Positions 9,651-19,955 are shown, counted from the stretch's first letter. The stretch is DNA of 64,000 nucleotides from Tritrichomonas musculus (GCA_039105265.1 JAPFFF010000021.1:186001-250000), one strand, 5' to 3'. A program made the numbers and translations. Notes: generated by a model from the sequence alone, not told the origin.

Positions 9651-9746
9651 TAATTCAATTTTTTCACTTTTTGAGAGTATCCGACCACAATAAATTTTTA
9701 TAGATCAGTTGTGAGGAAGAGTTCAAAAAGTGGACCCTTTGAGAGA
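9651..9746 (-). repeat. Right inverted repeat of recombinase element, cut by Polinton
   Basis: Inverted partner of 7643-7742. It runs from the sequence just after the recombinase stop to the Polinton boundary at 9746/9747. The left copy extends further outward than this one, so the outer tip on this side is missing. Confidence 0.75.
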
Positions 9747-10075
9747 AGTAGTATGATAAAAAGGGTGATTTCGGACCGAAGTCCTCACTCCCCCTTTTTA
9801 ACGTCGTCCGCCTAGCGCAAGTACAACTGTTAAACTTTCGATACAATTCTTATATCTTTCTCCAATATTATCTTCAATAGGCGTGATTTCTCAAAAACAA
9901 TGCTCAGGACCGTTTTCAAAATCAAAATCAACGTCATTGAATGATCGCCATTTTATCGAATTACATATGCGAGATAAATTTATGGACTTGTGCGGGGTTT
10001 TCATTAGTGTTTTCATATGTAATTAAAGGTAGGTGATTTCGGACCCTGTATTGTGCATAAAAATAATTCTCATTT
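9747..10075 (+). repeat. Left terminal inverted repeat of Polinton 2
   Basis: About 329 bp matching the reverse complement of 25699-26050. Shared landmarks are AGTAGTATGATAAAAAGGG at the tip, GGTCCGAAGTCCTCACTCC-like sequence, CGCCTAGCGCAAGTACAAC, and ATTCTCATTT at the inner edge. The only sizeable difference from the right copy is one short length difference of about 23 bp. Confidence 0.95.
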
Positions 10076-10580
10076 TAAAATTTTCATTTATTATTTTCAT
10101 TAATTTTCAAAATTTTTGTTCCACTTTTTGAATTTAAATTTTTGTTCTACTTTTTGAATTTAAATTTTTGTTCCACTTTTTGAACTTAAATTTTTTAGTC
10201 CGCAATTAGTCCGCAATTAGTCCACAATTAGTCCGCAATTAGTCCGTACTATTTTATTTCCTCAAACTTAAAATTTTCATCAAAATTGAACTGAATTAAT
10301 GAAAATAATTTATGTAGTAATTGAGAGATAAAATTTTATTGATTTTCCATTAATAATTCACAAGTTTATGGTTATAATTTATGAAAAGCATTAATAATAA
10401 AAAATGTCGGACTTTCTATTTTTCGAACCTCATAACTTTTCCACTCATGAATTACCATTAAGTTATGGTCCAAATCGAGAATATTTTTAGATGGTTTTTG
10501 TTTGTGACTAAATTCTGAATTCCATTTATTAAACATAATTTTTGTTTCTTTATTTTTTTATCAAACATAAAACAACGCAA
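10076..10580. other. Subterminal spacer of Polinton 2
   Basis: Non-coding stretch between the left terminal repeat and the polymerase start. It holds the two tandem-repeat blocks listed separately (10112-10250) and an AT-rich leader with ATAATTTTTG and TTTATTTTTTTATC just before the ATG at 10581, likely the polymerase promoter. Confidence 0.5.
10112..10250. repeat. Two adjoining tandem-repeat blocks (26 bp x3; 11 bp x about 5)
   Basis: The first block (10112-10189) is three copies of a 26-bp unit containing GTTCCACTTTTTGAATTTAA. The second (10197-10250) is about five copies of AGTCCGCAATT. Both lie only on the left side of the Polinton. They are close to the end and upstream of the polymerase gene. 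Iterated sites near a replicating end could be protein-binding sites, but that is inference. Confidence 0.9.
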
Positions 10581-13500
10581 ATGACAAAACTAGAAGATAC
10601 ACCAACACCAAAATTATATGAACTCCTGAGCCTGATTGTAAATGAGGAGGTCACAGAAGAAGATGACTTATTTGATAGCAAGAACGAACTCATAGAAACT
10701 ATTGCATATGAAATTTGTGATCATGGTTACGATGGTGACAACATTTATGAAGCTATGTTCTGGTTCATGAAAGGTATAGAGCAAAATGAAAAAGCAAAAG
10801 TAACAAACCAAAAAGAAGAAGTGCCCGCGAAAGATGAAATTCCCCAAGTGCCACCTCCAAAAGATATACCACGATACATTGACAATAATGATAACTACTT
10901 TTTGAAGAACTTGAAGAACAACATATGGAGGAATACCACGAAAGATGATTCATTTGTTAAGATCACTTATAACGATTTCATCAAACTCAAAGACGAACAA
11001 GAAAAAATAGTGGACGCGATTATGAAGAAACTTTATGATTCACCAGAGGAGTGGCACATCAATTTCGAACAACTTACTAACCGCGGTAGAGATTTACTAT
11101 TTCCTGCTCTTCATAATTTCTTCAACACTATTGTCAAGAACTTCTCTGTCACAAATCAATACAAACTCAGATTCAAAGTTAATAATGAATGGCGGACTTT
11201 ACCTTTGACACCAGAAGCTTTTAACAAACTAATGGAAAACTTTACTAAGAAGCACTTTATATTTGACATGGATGATGTAAAACCTGAGTACTTTTATGAG
11301 AAAGGTAGCATGGAACTCCCAGAATGGTCTCTCTTTTCTCAACTCATCTTCAGTAAAACCAAAAATGTAAAAAGTAATGCTGATCGTGGTGGTTCTTTCT
11401 TTCAATTCTTAGTCAAAGATAGCTGCCCACAAGAGATAGTAAAATACCTGACTCGCCTACAAATTTTCGACACTCTTGCCAACAGTAAAGGTAAACAACG
11501 AAAAGAACTCGATGACTGCTGCTTCATATATGCTCTTCAACAAACAGGGTGCTATGATGATGAAACACTTAATAAAATGCGACTAAGAATCAACAACAGA
11601 TATCTCTCCAATTCTGCTATCAACAATCTATGTCAAGAATTTAAGATCCACATCAGTGTTTCATTCATTAATGAAGATGCGAATTCCAAAAACAAGAAGA
11701 AATCAATAGGGAAGAATTCATACATAGGAGTCGAGAAAGCAGAACCAAATCGTACTCACAAATTCAACATTTACGAGAAACACTACTTTATTGAAGAGCT
11801 GACACCATTTTCTACATACTACATTTCTCATCTCGCAGAGCTTTCACCGGACAAAGCTAACATGGAGTACAACAGCAATCATTGGAGGAAGGCAAGACAT
11901 TTCATTAGTTCTTCCAATTTAGTGAGGGCATTGATGAAGAACAATTATTTTCGTCCATTAAATTTCGGAGACGGTTGTATTCTCAAAACTATTTTCAATA
12001 ATGATATCAAGAAGGATGTCACAGGAATTAATCTTGATTATGACGAACAATCCTGCACTCAACTTATTAAACCAAAAACAATGAAGAAGAAGACAATTGA
12101 AATCAATGATAAAAAGAGTTATTGGTACTGCGATTCTGAGGCTGACACTTCTGGAGACATTCATCGCCCATACATGTTCGTTCTTCAGTCCAAAGATGGC
12201 ACAATAACTAAAACATTTAAAGGAGAAAATTGTAGTGTTTCATTTCTGGATTTCCTTCCTGATTTCTCTGTAGTGTACTTTCACAATCTTGCTTACGACA
12301 TTAGATTTCTTTGTTCATATGGCATAAGGAAGTCTGTCATTAAAGGAAACAAATTTATGAAAGGCACAATTGTCTACAAATCTAAAACACTCTATTTCCG
12401 TGACACACTTCCTATTCTCTCATGTAAGTTATCACAATTACCATCAATGTTTAATCTCGATAGTGGACAGAAAGAAGTTTTCCCCTACAAATATTACACC
12501 ATGGAGAGACTCAAGAAGAATGTTGGCGTGATTAATGAAGCAGGAGAAAATGAAGATAAGAGATGGACCGAAGAAACAAAACAACAATTCCGCCACAACT
12601 TAGACATTATTGGCTGTCGTCTCTCTGATACCACATTTGACATGTACAAGTATGCAGAATTCTATTGCACCCAAGACGTGAACATTTTACGACAAGGCTT
12701 TAATAAATTCAGAGATGGTTTCATTAAAGATTTCAATATAGATCCTTTCAACTTTGTCTCCATTTCTTCTCTCGCTAATGAAGTTTTCAATCAAAGTCTA
12801 TTATGATCACGACTTATATAAATTAGGTGGTGTCCCTCGTTACTTTTGTTCACATGCTATTTACGGTGGGAGATGCATGACTGCTTACAACAAGAAATGG
12901 CACACACAAAAGAAGTTATGCGATTTCGATGCAGTATCTTTGTATCCGTCTGCTATGGCACGCTTATATACCGTAAGTGGCACTCCTAAAGTTATTGAAA
13001 AAGAGAATCTCAATATGGAATTCCTCTCTAAGCAAAGTGCTTATGTTGTCGAAATTGAGGTCACAAAAGTAAACAAACATTACCCTTTCCCATTGTTAGT
13101 TCGCAAAGTTAATGGACTGAACTTAAATGATGACAGAATAGAGAATGGAGAGCCCGTGAAGATGATCGTTGATAATATTTACCTTGAAGATCTCATTAAT
13201 TTCCAGAAGATAGAGTTTACATTACTGAGAGGATACTACTGGGACGGTAAGAAAGATTACACAATTCAAAAAATCATTAGGGAAATCTTCAATAAGAGAC
13301 TCGAATACAAGAAGCAAAAAAATCCATTACAGAACTTATACAAACTTATCATGAACAGCTGCTATGGTAAAACTATTGAGAGGCCCACAGATAAAGAGTT
13401 CAAGTATTTGTATGAGGGAGATGAATTAGAGAAGTATTGGAAGAAGAATTACATGAAGATCAAAGAAGATGTCCAACTTCATAACTCAAAACTACATGCA

Positions 13501-14112
13501 TTAAAAGTACTCAAGCCTATAGACGATCATTTTAATTTCTCATTACTAGGCATACAAGTTCTATCCATGAGTAAGAGAATCATGAATGAAGTTATGTGTC
13601 TGGCCTACGATATAGGATGTCACATATACTACCAAGATTGTGACTCGATGCATATAGAAGTTAATGATTTGCCAAAATTAGTTGAATCATATAGAGAAAA
13701 ATATGGTAGAGAATTAATAGGCAGCAATTTAGGACAATTCCACTCAGATTTTCCTACAATTAACAATCATGATGAGATGCCAGTTGCTGTTGAAAGCTAT
13801 TTCCTCATGAAGAAGATGTACATTGATAAGTTACAAGATAGTACCGGTGATGTTGACTACTTTATTAGAGGCAAAGGTCTAACATTAGCGAGTATCAAAC
13901 ATGCAGCAAAATCAGAGTATAACAATGATTATATGAAATTATATGGAGAAATTTATAATGGAAAAGCACAAATGTTCGATCTTACTAAAGGTCAACCATG
14001 TTTCAAATTTAATTCCAACATGACAATCTCAACTTTGAACAAATTTGCGAGAACAATAAAGGTTAAATATGAAGAAGGCAAACGTGAAAACTATTTTCTT
14101 TCACATCAATGA
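10581..14112 (+). pseudogene. Polinton 2 family B DNA polymerase region
   Basis: This is the replication gene of the element, a protein-primed-type family B polymerase. The start is the ATG at 10581; a TTG further upstream is not needed. The exonuclease part has SYWYCDSEAD (Exo I), YFHNLAYDIRFL (Exo II) and YCTQDVNIL (Exo III). The polymerase part has LCDFDAVSLYPSAM (motif A), LYKLIMNSCYGKTIERP (motif B) and YYQDCDSMHIE (motif C). The long N-terminal part of about 500 residues is lysine- and asparagine-rich and unassigned. The total length suits Polinton polymerases. The reading frame is not continuous; about one break is present. It is convergent with the integrase gene. Confidence 0.93.
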
Positions 14113-14162
14113 ACATCAAAAATAAAGAACACAGATGATTATCACAAAAAAAGTTCACCATA

Positions 14163-14225
14163 TTTTTCTTTTCATAATTGGTGCGAGGTCATGAGCCATA
14201 ATTGGTGCGATCCATAATTGGGGCA
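14163..14225. repeat. Iterated CCATAATTGGTGCGA words between convergent genes
   Basis: Three copies of CATAATTGG followed by GTGCGA or a variant sit in the 130-bp gap between the polymerase stop and the integrase stop. Short repeats of this kind lie in most gene gaps of this Polinton. A role in transcript ends is possible but unproven. Confidence 0.7.
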
Positions 14226-14242
14226 TGAGAAGAGTCATGTTT

Positions 14243-15373
14243 TTAACCATACATCTTCTTTAATCTATATCTCGGTACTACTTGCTCATTATTTTTGTCA
14301 TCTCTCACTCTATACAAACCATCTTCATAACCAACTACAAAATGTTCTCCAGGCTGTATAACCCTTCTTCTTTTCATCATTGTATCTTTAGGATTGTAGA
14401 CCTTTACATTAGTCCCATTTTCTAATTTCCAATCTTTTCTGTTCATAATTTCATAGTTCTCTTGTACGATCTTCCTTACTATGAATTCTTCAAGGTCCGC
14501 ATCATCTTGCACCATCTTTGGAGTTACATCAAATCCTGCATACTTAGATAGAGTCTTGTGTGGGCTATTGTTGTACTGCCAAACTATTTCACTCATAATG
14601 TTCGGCGTAATTCTTTCTACTTTCATTAAGTAAGCCATATCACGAATAGTACGTATAACTCTATCTATGATTCCCAATGATGAATGCAAAGGTTCTGTAT
14701 GCCCTCCCACTTTTTGTCTTCTCACTTTTTCAAACTTAATTCTTTGTGGAAAATCATGGTAAACATTGATAGCCTCCTCAGAGAAGAAAGCTTTTTCTGC
14801 ATCCCCTATTAACTTTTCCACATATAGATTATCAAAGTCTACCATATCACCAAGAGCATTGATAAATACCTGCGCTGATTTGATTTCCCTAGTTATGACT
14901 CTATTACCGTTATTCACTGCTACATTCACAGGTCTAGCAAATAAGTAACGAGTATTAATGTTGATAGCAATAAGGTACACAATATCCTGAGTCTGCATCA
15001 AGTCTATCAAGTATGTATATCTACTAGTGACAGAGTGCAGCTGAAACTTTTTGATGTTCTCCTTTAATGGAAAATTATTACTGTGGATCTCTTCTGTGTT
15101 CTTCCTAAGTCTACTCTCTAATTCTTGTAACCTTGCTACCTTATTTTTGGACTTGAATCCTATGAGGTTATTAATTGGTGGCTCCACTAATAAATCACCA
15201 TATTTTCTGATATACCTTTTCTCATATTCTTTATACCAATTATCTAGCTTCCTCTTTGTGGGCCTAAAGTTTTGCATAAGTAAGTTAAATTCGTTGTAGG
15301 TAAGCTTTTTAGGGTTTTCATTTACGAGCTGCTCTATTCTCACACCTTCAAATGCTGACGAAAACACATTCAT
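14243..15373 (-). CDS. Polinton 2 retroviral-type integrase
   Basis: A 376-aa rve-type integrase. I place the start at the ATG at 15373 (MNVFSSAFEGVRIEQL). A longer frame exists upstream but would overlap the divergent small gene. An N-terminal segment of about 110 residues precedes the catalytic core. The core shows the conserved region around SRYTYLIDLMQTQDIVYL, the acid in KLIGDAEKAFF and the SLGIIDRVIRTIRDMA helix typical of Maverick integrases. A C-terminal SH3-like segment (HFVVGYEDGLYRVRDD, then QVVPRYRLKK) follows. It inserts the element and makes the 6-bp target duplications of the family. It is divergent from the 15394 gene with only 20 bp between the two ATGs. The gene looks whole. 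Confidence 0.9.
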   Translation of the reverse strand: MNVFSSAFEGVRIEQLVNENPKKLTYNEFNLLMQNFRPTKRKLDNWYKEYEKRYIRKYGDLLVEPPINNLIGFKSKNKVARLQELESRLRKNTEEIHSNNFPLKENIKKFQLHSVTSRYTYLIDLMQTQDIVYLIAININTRYLFARPVNVAVNNGNRVITREIKSAQVFINALGDMVDFDNLYVEKLIGDAEKAFFSEEAINVYHDFPQRIKFEKVRRQKVGGHTEPLHSSLGIIDRVIRTIRDMAYLMKVERITPNIMSEIVWQYNNSPHKTLSKYAGFDVTPKMVQDDADLEEFIVRKIVQENYEIMNRKDWKLENGTNVKVYNPKDTMMKRRRVIQPGEHFVVGYEDGLYRVRDDKNNEQVVPRYRLKKMYG

Positions 15374-15393
15374 ACTTTTTATTTCAACTAAAA
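15374..15393. promoter_or_regulatory. 20-bp divergent start region
   Basis: Only 20 bp separate the integrase ATG (15373, minus) and the next ATG (15394, plus). The gap reads ACTTTTTATTTCAACTAAAA or nearly so. Both promoters must therefore share this gap or lie inside the opposite gene. Confidence 0.45.
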
Positions 15394-15657
15394 ATGTCAA
15401 TGACGTTACAGCCACGCTCAGGACAAGCCTTCGCGAGTCTTCCACCACTCCGAAGACCACATCAGAGAAGTACATTTGCAACTCAAACATTAAAACAGAT
15501 CAACAGTAGACTTCAATATTACAGACGAGTTCTTAATACACCTATGCCCGAAGATGAGAAAGGAATTATGAAAAGACAGAAATTACAAGCCAAATATGAG
15601 AGAGATATGAGAGTTAGAAGATTATTAAACCGAGCAATTTCTAATTATTATTCATGA
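15394..15657 (+). CDS. Polinton 2 small basic protein, 87 aa
   Basis: Start taken at MSMTLQPRSG, because the upstream part of the frame lies inside the integrase N-terminus. The protein is rich in Arg and Lys with predicted helices (LKQINSRLQYYRRVL, MKRQKLQAKYERDMRVRR). No family recognised. A small basic protein beside replication and structural genes could bind DNA or be a core protein; this is inference. The next gene follows after 27 bp on the same strand. Confidence 0.65.
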   Translation: MSMTLQPRSGQAFASLPPLRRPHQRSTFATQTLKQINSRLQYYRRVLNTPMPEDEKGIMKRQKLQAKYERDMRVRRLLNRAISNYYS

Positions 15658-15684
15658 GCATTTTTGTTTCTTGTTGGTTATTAA

Positions 15685-16251
15685 ATGTCTAACACTCTTC
15701 GCCAAGCTAGAATTTTATCAAGTGAGAATGACGCTAGTGTAAAACAAGAGCAGAACACAAATGTTAACATAAAAATAACTCCTAACAAAAGTACCCAACC
15801 TCCTAATCCACCACAAGTTACATATCCTCAAGTGTCTCCAGTAAATTTTACTTCACAGACGACACCATCAGCATTTCCATCAGTACAAGCAACAAGCAGA
15901 GGTATAGCAGATTTGGGCACTGAACTTGATTCACTTGAGAAGAAAAACAAATTTCTAGAAATGCTGGTTGCCATGTATGAAACAAATCCTCTGAAAATCA
16001 ATAGTTATGTAGTTTGTGATAGTAAATTGCTGATGAACATGATTAAACTTTTAACAGATGCCGACAAAATAGAGTTAGTATTAGATGAGTCAGATGTTGG
16101 GTGTGGGTGTAGCGGCGCCAATAGTAAGTTCATCAAGATCGACAAAATTCTGGTATACAAAAATAACAAAGCTGAAGATCTAAAGTATGGTTATAACGAA
16201 ATCTATACTCAATTTATAAGATATGGTGTGAGCTTGAAGATTGTAGTGTAA
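15685..16251 (+). CDS. Polinton 2 unassigned protein, 188 aa
   Basis: I do not recognise this protein. It begins with a Gln/Asn/Pro-rich disordered part (residues 1-75), then a short coil (TELDSLEKKNKFLEMLVAMY). A compact C-terminal part follows with KLLTDADKIELVLDESDVGC and GCGCSGAN, ending in a beta-rich tail. The preceding gap holds TTTTTGTTTCTTGTTGG, a leader like other Polinton genes. It is convergent with the fibre-like gene at a distance of 30 bp. It looks whole. Confidence 0.65.
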   Translation: MSNTLRQARILSSENDASVKQEQNTNVNIKITPNKSTQPPNPPQVTYPQVSPVNFTSQTTPSAFPSVQATSRGIADLGTELDSLEKKNKFLEMLVAMYETNPLKINSYVVCDSKLLMNMIKLLTDADKIELVLDESDVGCGCSGANSKFIKIDKILVYKNNKAEDLKYGYNEIYTQFIRYGVSLKIVV

Positions 16252-16281
16252 GCAATGATAGCAACCATGAATGAATGCCTC

Positions 16282-18869
16282 TCACGATTTGAATAATGCT
16301 AGTGTATGTTCATTTATTTTTGCACTTACTTTTCCAACTATTGATTGCTGAATGCGTAAAGTCATAGCATAATCCTCATCTAAGATCCTGCCATCATACA
16401 ACAGCACATCTCCTACAGCATAAATGTTAGCATCGTCAACATAGAAAAGGTAGTCTCCATGTGTAGCAAAAGTTATATTACCGTTTTCTTCATCCACATT
16501 AGTAACAACACCAACAAACTCTTTCCATGATCCATCTATGACTACAGAACATATACAATCAGTACTGTCTGTTGCTGATGATGAAATCCAAACACAGCTT
16601 CGTCGCGAGGGCTCGCAGCTACTGGCATTCTCTCTCTTGTACACATGACCTGACATAAACACAGGCTTTCCAACTTTGAAGTCAGATATTTCTTCCCCAG
16701 CTTCTATAGGTGCGAGATGTGTAATAGTTGTGCTGTTTCCATATTCCTTCAACATTGATTCATAAACAACAGGATCTTGAGGGTTATAATCTACCTTTTT
16801 TGTCAATTCATGATCTATAATTTTTGTGGAGTACACAGTTTTTGACTCGGATGCTGGTTCATTAACAATGTAGAATTCCTTTACTTTTAATGAGGTTGTT
16901 CCGTAATAGGCATCAGATATAACAGTATCAGACACCCAGAATGTATCAAATGAGTCACTTCTGATTTCGTAAATTCCTGGATCCATAGGTTCGAAACTAG
17001 TACTGAAGCCTTTATATTTCTTAGTTCCATCAGCATTGGTAGCATCAATATATATTGAAAGCATCAATATTTGCATCGAAAGCATCGTATAGCACGTTAA
17101 TGTCTTTAACACAGTATTTCTCATTTTTGATTTCTATCTCAATTGGTGTCATCTTGTCAAAATCAATATTGATAACATTTGTTTTTGCATTTTCTACATC
17201 AGTTTTGAGTGCATAAGGTTCGAGATCAACAGTAGGAATATCAGTCTTGAGTGCATAAGGTTCGAGATCAACAGTAGGAATATCACTTTTCAGAGCACAA
17301 TCACTATTACGTACTTCTTCAAGATAATTTTCTGGAATATAACACTCTCTGCCTTTATAAGTTGATTTCACTAATTTTTCGTTAATACGGTACTCAAAAG
17401 CGTAAGAAATAAGATCATACATGCTATCATGTATATACAATATTTTTAGGTTACGACAATTATAAAACATACTTTCACACGACTGAGACATGGCTGTTAT
17501 GATTAAGTTTGAAATATCTATAACTTCTAAAACTATCACAGGCCATAAATATACTTCCAATCTTTTCCACATTCCTCGAATAGAACATAGATAAATCAAC
17601 TTCCTTTAGTTTACGACATTCTATAAACATCCAATCGAAATACTTACATAAATTATTACTATATCTCTTATCAAATTTTATAGTCTCTAGGTTATTACAC
17701 TTATTTGCAAAATCTGAGCAAATTGTAACATTAGAAATATCAAAGTTAGTGAAATCTATATGAATTACAGTTTTAGAACAATTTCCGAATGAATACAAAG
17801 AAGTTATATCTCTACCATTGAAATCAGTAGCAACAGAGATACTTGAAGGACAATTAGCGTTAAGCTGAATTTTACCAAACTTGACAACCTTATCATTGTA
17901 AACTATACTTGGAATAAACTTTGTTAACTTCGCTACTGTTTCTAGAGTTGTGATTCTACCATTACTAACATTATAAGTATAATCGCCATAAGTAAAAACA
18001 TTTTTTGTGATAGTCTTTACAAACAATATTGTAGTTTCACTCTCTACATTACACTTGATATAGCCAACTTTGTCACTCTCATAAGCTACATAATCAGCTG
18101 TATCTTCTATTTTTACATATACTTCTTTGTCATTTATGCTTACATTATGTGAAACAGTGAAAGAGGTAGAAGTTCCATCTTCAAACACAGCCTTTATAGC
18201 TAGAGTGCAATCTTTCCTGTTATATATTTCATTCTTTTCTTGGTCATACGCTAATAATTTATCTTCAACCAGTTTTACAGTAGGCACAGCAACATCATTA
18301 GTGGTATCATGTTGTGAGTTTATTATTGTTGGTAATTCAGTTTTGAGTGCATAAGGAGTAAGATCAACAGTAGGGATATCAGTTTTGAGTGCATACTTCT
18401 CTTCGGCAACTTCTTTGGTCTCATACTTATTAAACTCATATGCTAGTTCATCTTCGTCAACAAATTTCTCTTCTACTTGTGCAGCGGTATAATGATCTTC
18501 TGCTAATTCAGTTTTTAGAACATATGGACTCAAATCTACTGTAACAATTTCATCTTTCTTCACATATGGAGTAAGGTCTGGTATTTCATCTTTCTTGGCA
18601 TATATGGTCATGTCTTTATTTTCAACAGCTGCGATTCTCTCTTCATGATTTACAAGCTGTGATTTTATAGAAATTCCTCCAAGAATCATATCTCCATCAA
18701 CAATAACATCATCTTTAACATATATAGATTCATAGTCAGTGTTGTTGTTTCCAGAATTGCTACATACAAAGGCACCATCCTCAACATTTTTCTTTGTTAG
18801 TATTCCTGTCATTTGATATAAAAAGAAAAGTCCAACAACAACAATACTTACAATAGTGATAACCAACAA
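16282..18869 (-). pseudogene. Polinton 2 fibre-like gene with BspA/DUF285-type repeats
   Basis: A minus-strand region encoding an attachment-fibre-like product. The front part has a short hydrophobic segment, a coiled region, and repeats of YALKTDIPTVDL and YVKKDEI type, like trimeric fibre shafts. The middle has leucine-rich repeats of the BspA/DUF285 kind (MFYNCRNLKILYI, FANKCNNLETIKF, MFIECRKLKEVDL). This family is massively expanded among trichomonad surface proteins. The distal part ends in a beta-rich domain (GDVLLYDGRILDEDYAMTLR) that may be a knob. The region is broken, with about two breaks. The role in binding a host cell is inference from the repeat types. Confidence 0.75.
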
Positions 18870-19490
18870 TGATACTTACAATAGCAACTTACATGAATGA
18901 TATTCTCATTTCTGATTTTCATCAATGCTACCTACAATATTGACTTTCATGAATGATATTTACACATCTGAGAAAGAGAAATGGTAGTGGTAAAAATGAA
19001 ATCTCAAAAAACTATTCCCTATACTGATTTTCATAATTGCTACCAACAATATTGAAACCTACATGTGATATTCTATTCCAGACTTCCGAGAAACTACTCT
19101 CACTATCAAATGACCTCATTTAATACTCCTACCGCATACTGATTTTTGATATTTACACTACTAACTCGGAAGGTTTGTCAAGAATAGTAAAACAGAAATT
19201 TGATAAGTAGAGTAACAAAACAGAGAATTGATAAGTAGAGTAACAATTATGAAAATCAGAAATGAGAATAGCATTGATGAAAATCAGAAATGAGAATAGC
19301 ATTGATGAAAGTCAGTATTGTAGGTATCATTGATGAAAGTCAGTACTGAGAATAGCAATTATGAAAATCAGAAATGAGAGTATCAGAGATGAAGATCAGA
19401 AATGAGAATAACAAAAATAGATGTCAGTATTGCAGGTATCATGTGCGAAAGTCAGTATTGCAGGTATCATTTATGATTATCGATAGTGCT
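18870..19490. repeat. Large spacer with 28-bp iterons in inverted halves
   Basis: On the right side eight copies of a 28-bp unit run from 19251 to 19474. They begin GAAAATCAGAAATGAGAATA or GAAAGTCAGTATTGTAGGTA. On the left side (about 18875-18960 and 19021-19070) the same units occur in the opposite orientation. The 620-bp spacer is therefore a loose giant inverted repeat around roughly 19150. There is no gene in it. It lies between the fibre-like gene and the 110-aa gene. Confidence 0.85.
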
Positions 19491-19823
19491 TCAATATTCT
19501 AATTTCAGAAATAGTGTAAAGTTGTCAGGCTCAATAATGTTACCATTCGTGTCTGTAAACCATACTTTAAACTGTCTTTTCGTACCTACAAATTCATATT
19601 TTCTATTATCATCAGGAGGTACAACATTAGCATACCACACTAGAGAATCACAATACTCATCTCTCTGTATAAAGCTACAATGAATTTCAGTTTCGCCATC
19701 AAGATATCCTTTACAAGTTGCACGACAGTATTGAAAGGAAATATATCTTTTGTTTAAGCTGCTTGTAAATTCTGATGGTAAATTATTGATGTAGTCTTTG
19801 GTGATGTAGTAAGTTTTGACCAT
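19491..19823 (-). CDS. Polinton 2 small beta-rich protein, 110 aa (minor capsid candidate)
   Basis: An intact 110-aa frame with ATG at 19823. The end of the protein (KVWFTDTNGNIIEPDNFTLF, then LKLEY) has the look of a C-terminal capsid jelly-roll strand pair, where a polar loop is followed by a hydrophobic strand. I cannot name the family with confidence. A penton-like or minor structural protein is plausible given the neighbouring capsid genes. The stop lies next to the 28-bp iteron array. It is divergent from the 451-aa gene, with a 132-bp gap holding three AACCATTTATG repeats. Confidence 0.55.
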   Translation of the reverse strand: MVKTYYITKDYINNLPSEFTSSLNKRYISFQYCRATCKGYLDGETEIHCSFIQRDEYCDSLVWYANVVPPDDNRKYEFVGTKRQFKVWFTDTNGNIIEPDNFTLFLKLEY

Positions 19824-19861
19824 TTTTATGAAAAAGAAAAGAAATTATCGTTGCTTCTTCA

Positions 19862-19935
19862 TTTGTGAGAACCATTTATGTTTTGCAATTTTGAGAACCA
19901 TTTATGTTTTGCAATTTGTGAGAACCATTTATGTT
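19862..19935. repeat. Three 26-27 bp repeats before the 451-aa gene
   Basis: Three tandem copies of a unit containing GTGAGAACCATTTATGTTTT, directly upstream of the ATG at 19956. The core AACCATTTATG resembles, in the other direction, the GGAACCATAAATGAG repeats after the same gene. A promoter role is possible. Confidence 0.8.
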
Positions 19936-19955
19936 ATTTTTCTGAAAATTTAAAA

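Larger units (their letters stand above)
7593..9746. mobile_element. Tyrosine-recombinase transposon with inverted repeats
   Basis: A compact element with one recombinase gene (7811-9606) between inverted repeats of about 95 bp (about 7643-7742 and 9651-9746). The shared core reads GTCCACTTTTTGAAC, then TGTGGTCGGATACTCTC and AAAAAGTGAAAAA. A hairpin (GCACTTTTTGAGA at 7593-7605 with TCTCAAAAAGTGC at 7613-7625) lies just outside the left repeat and may be the true tip. The right end stops exactly where the long Polinton begins, so the tip on that side is missing. No reverse transcriptase is present, so it is not DIRS-like. Cryptons normally lack inverted repeats, so this is either a Crypton relative or a separate class. 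A mariner-type element is inserted inside it. Confidence 0.65.

Noticed and set aside
10112-10250. CRISPR-like array
   Set aside because: The units are directly adjacent without unique spacers. They are simple tandem repeats in a eukaryotic element.
15374-15490. N-terminal extension of the integrase frame
   Set aside because: It overlaps the start of the divergent gene and looks like its reverse complement. The ATG at 15373 fits better.
19251-19474. CRISPR-like array of 28-bp units
   Set aside because: The units follow each other without spacers and vary internally; iterons fit better.
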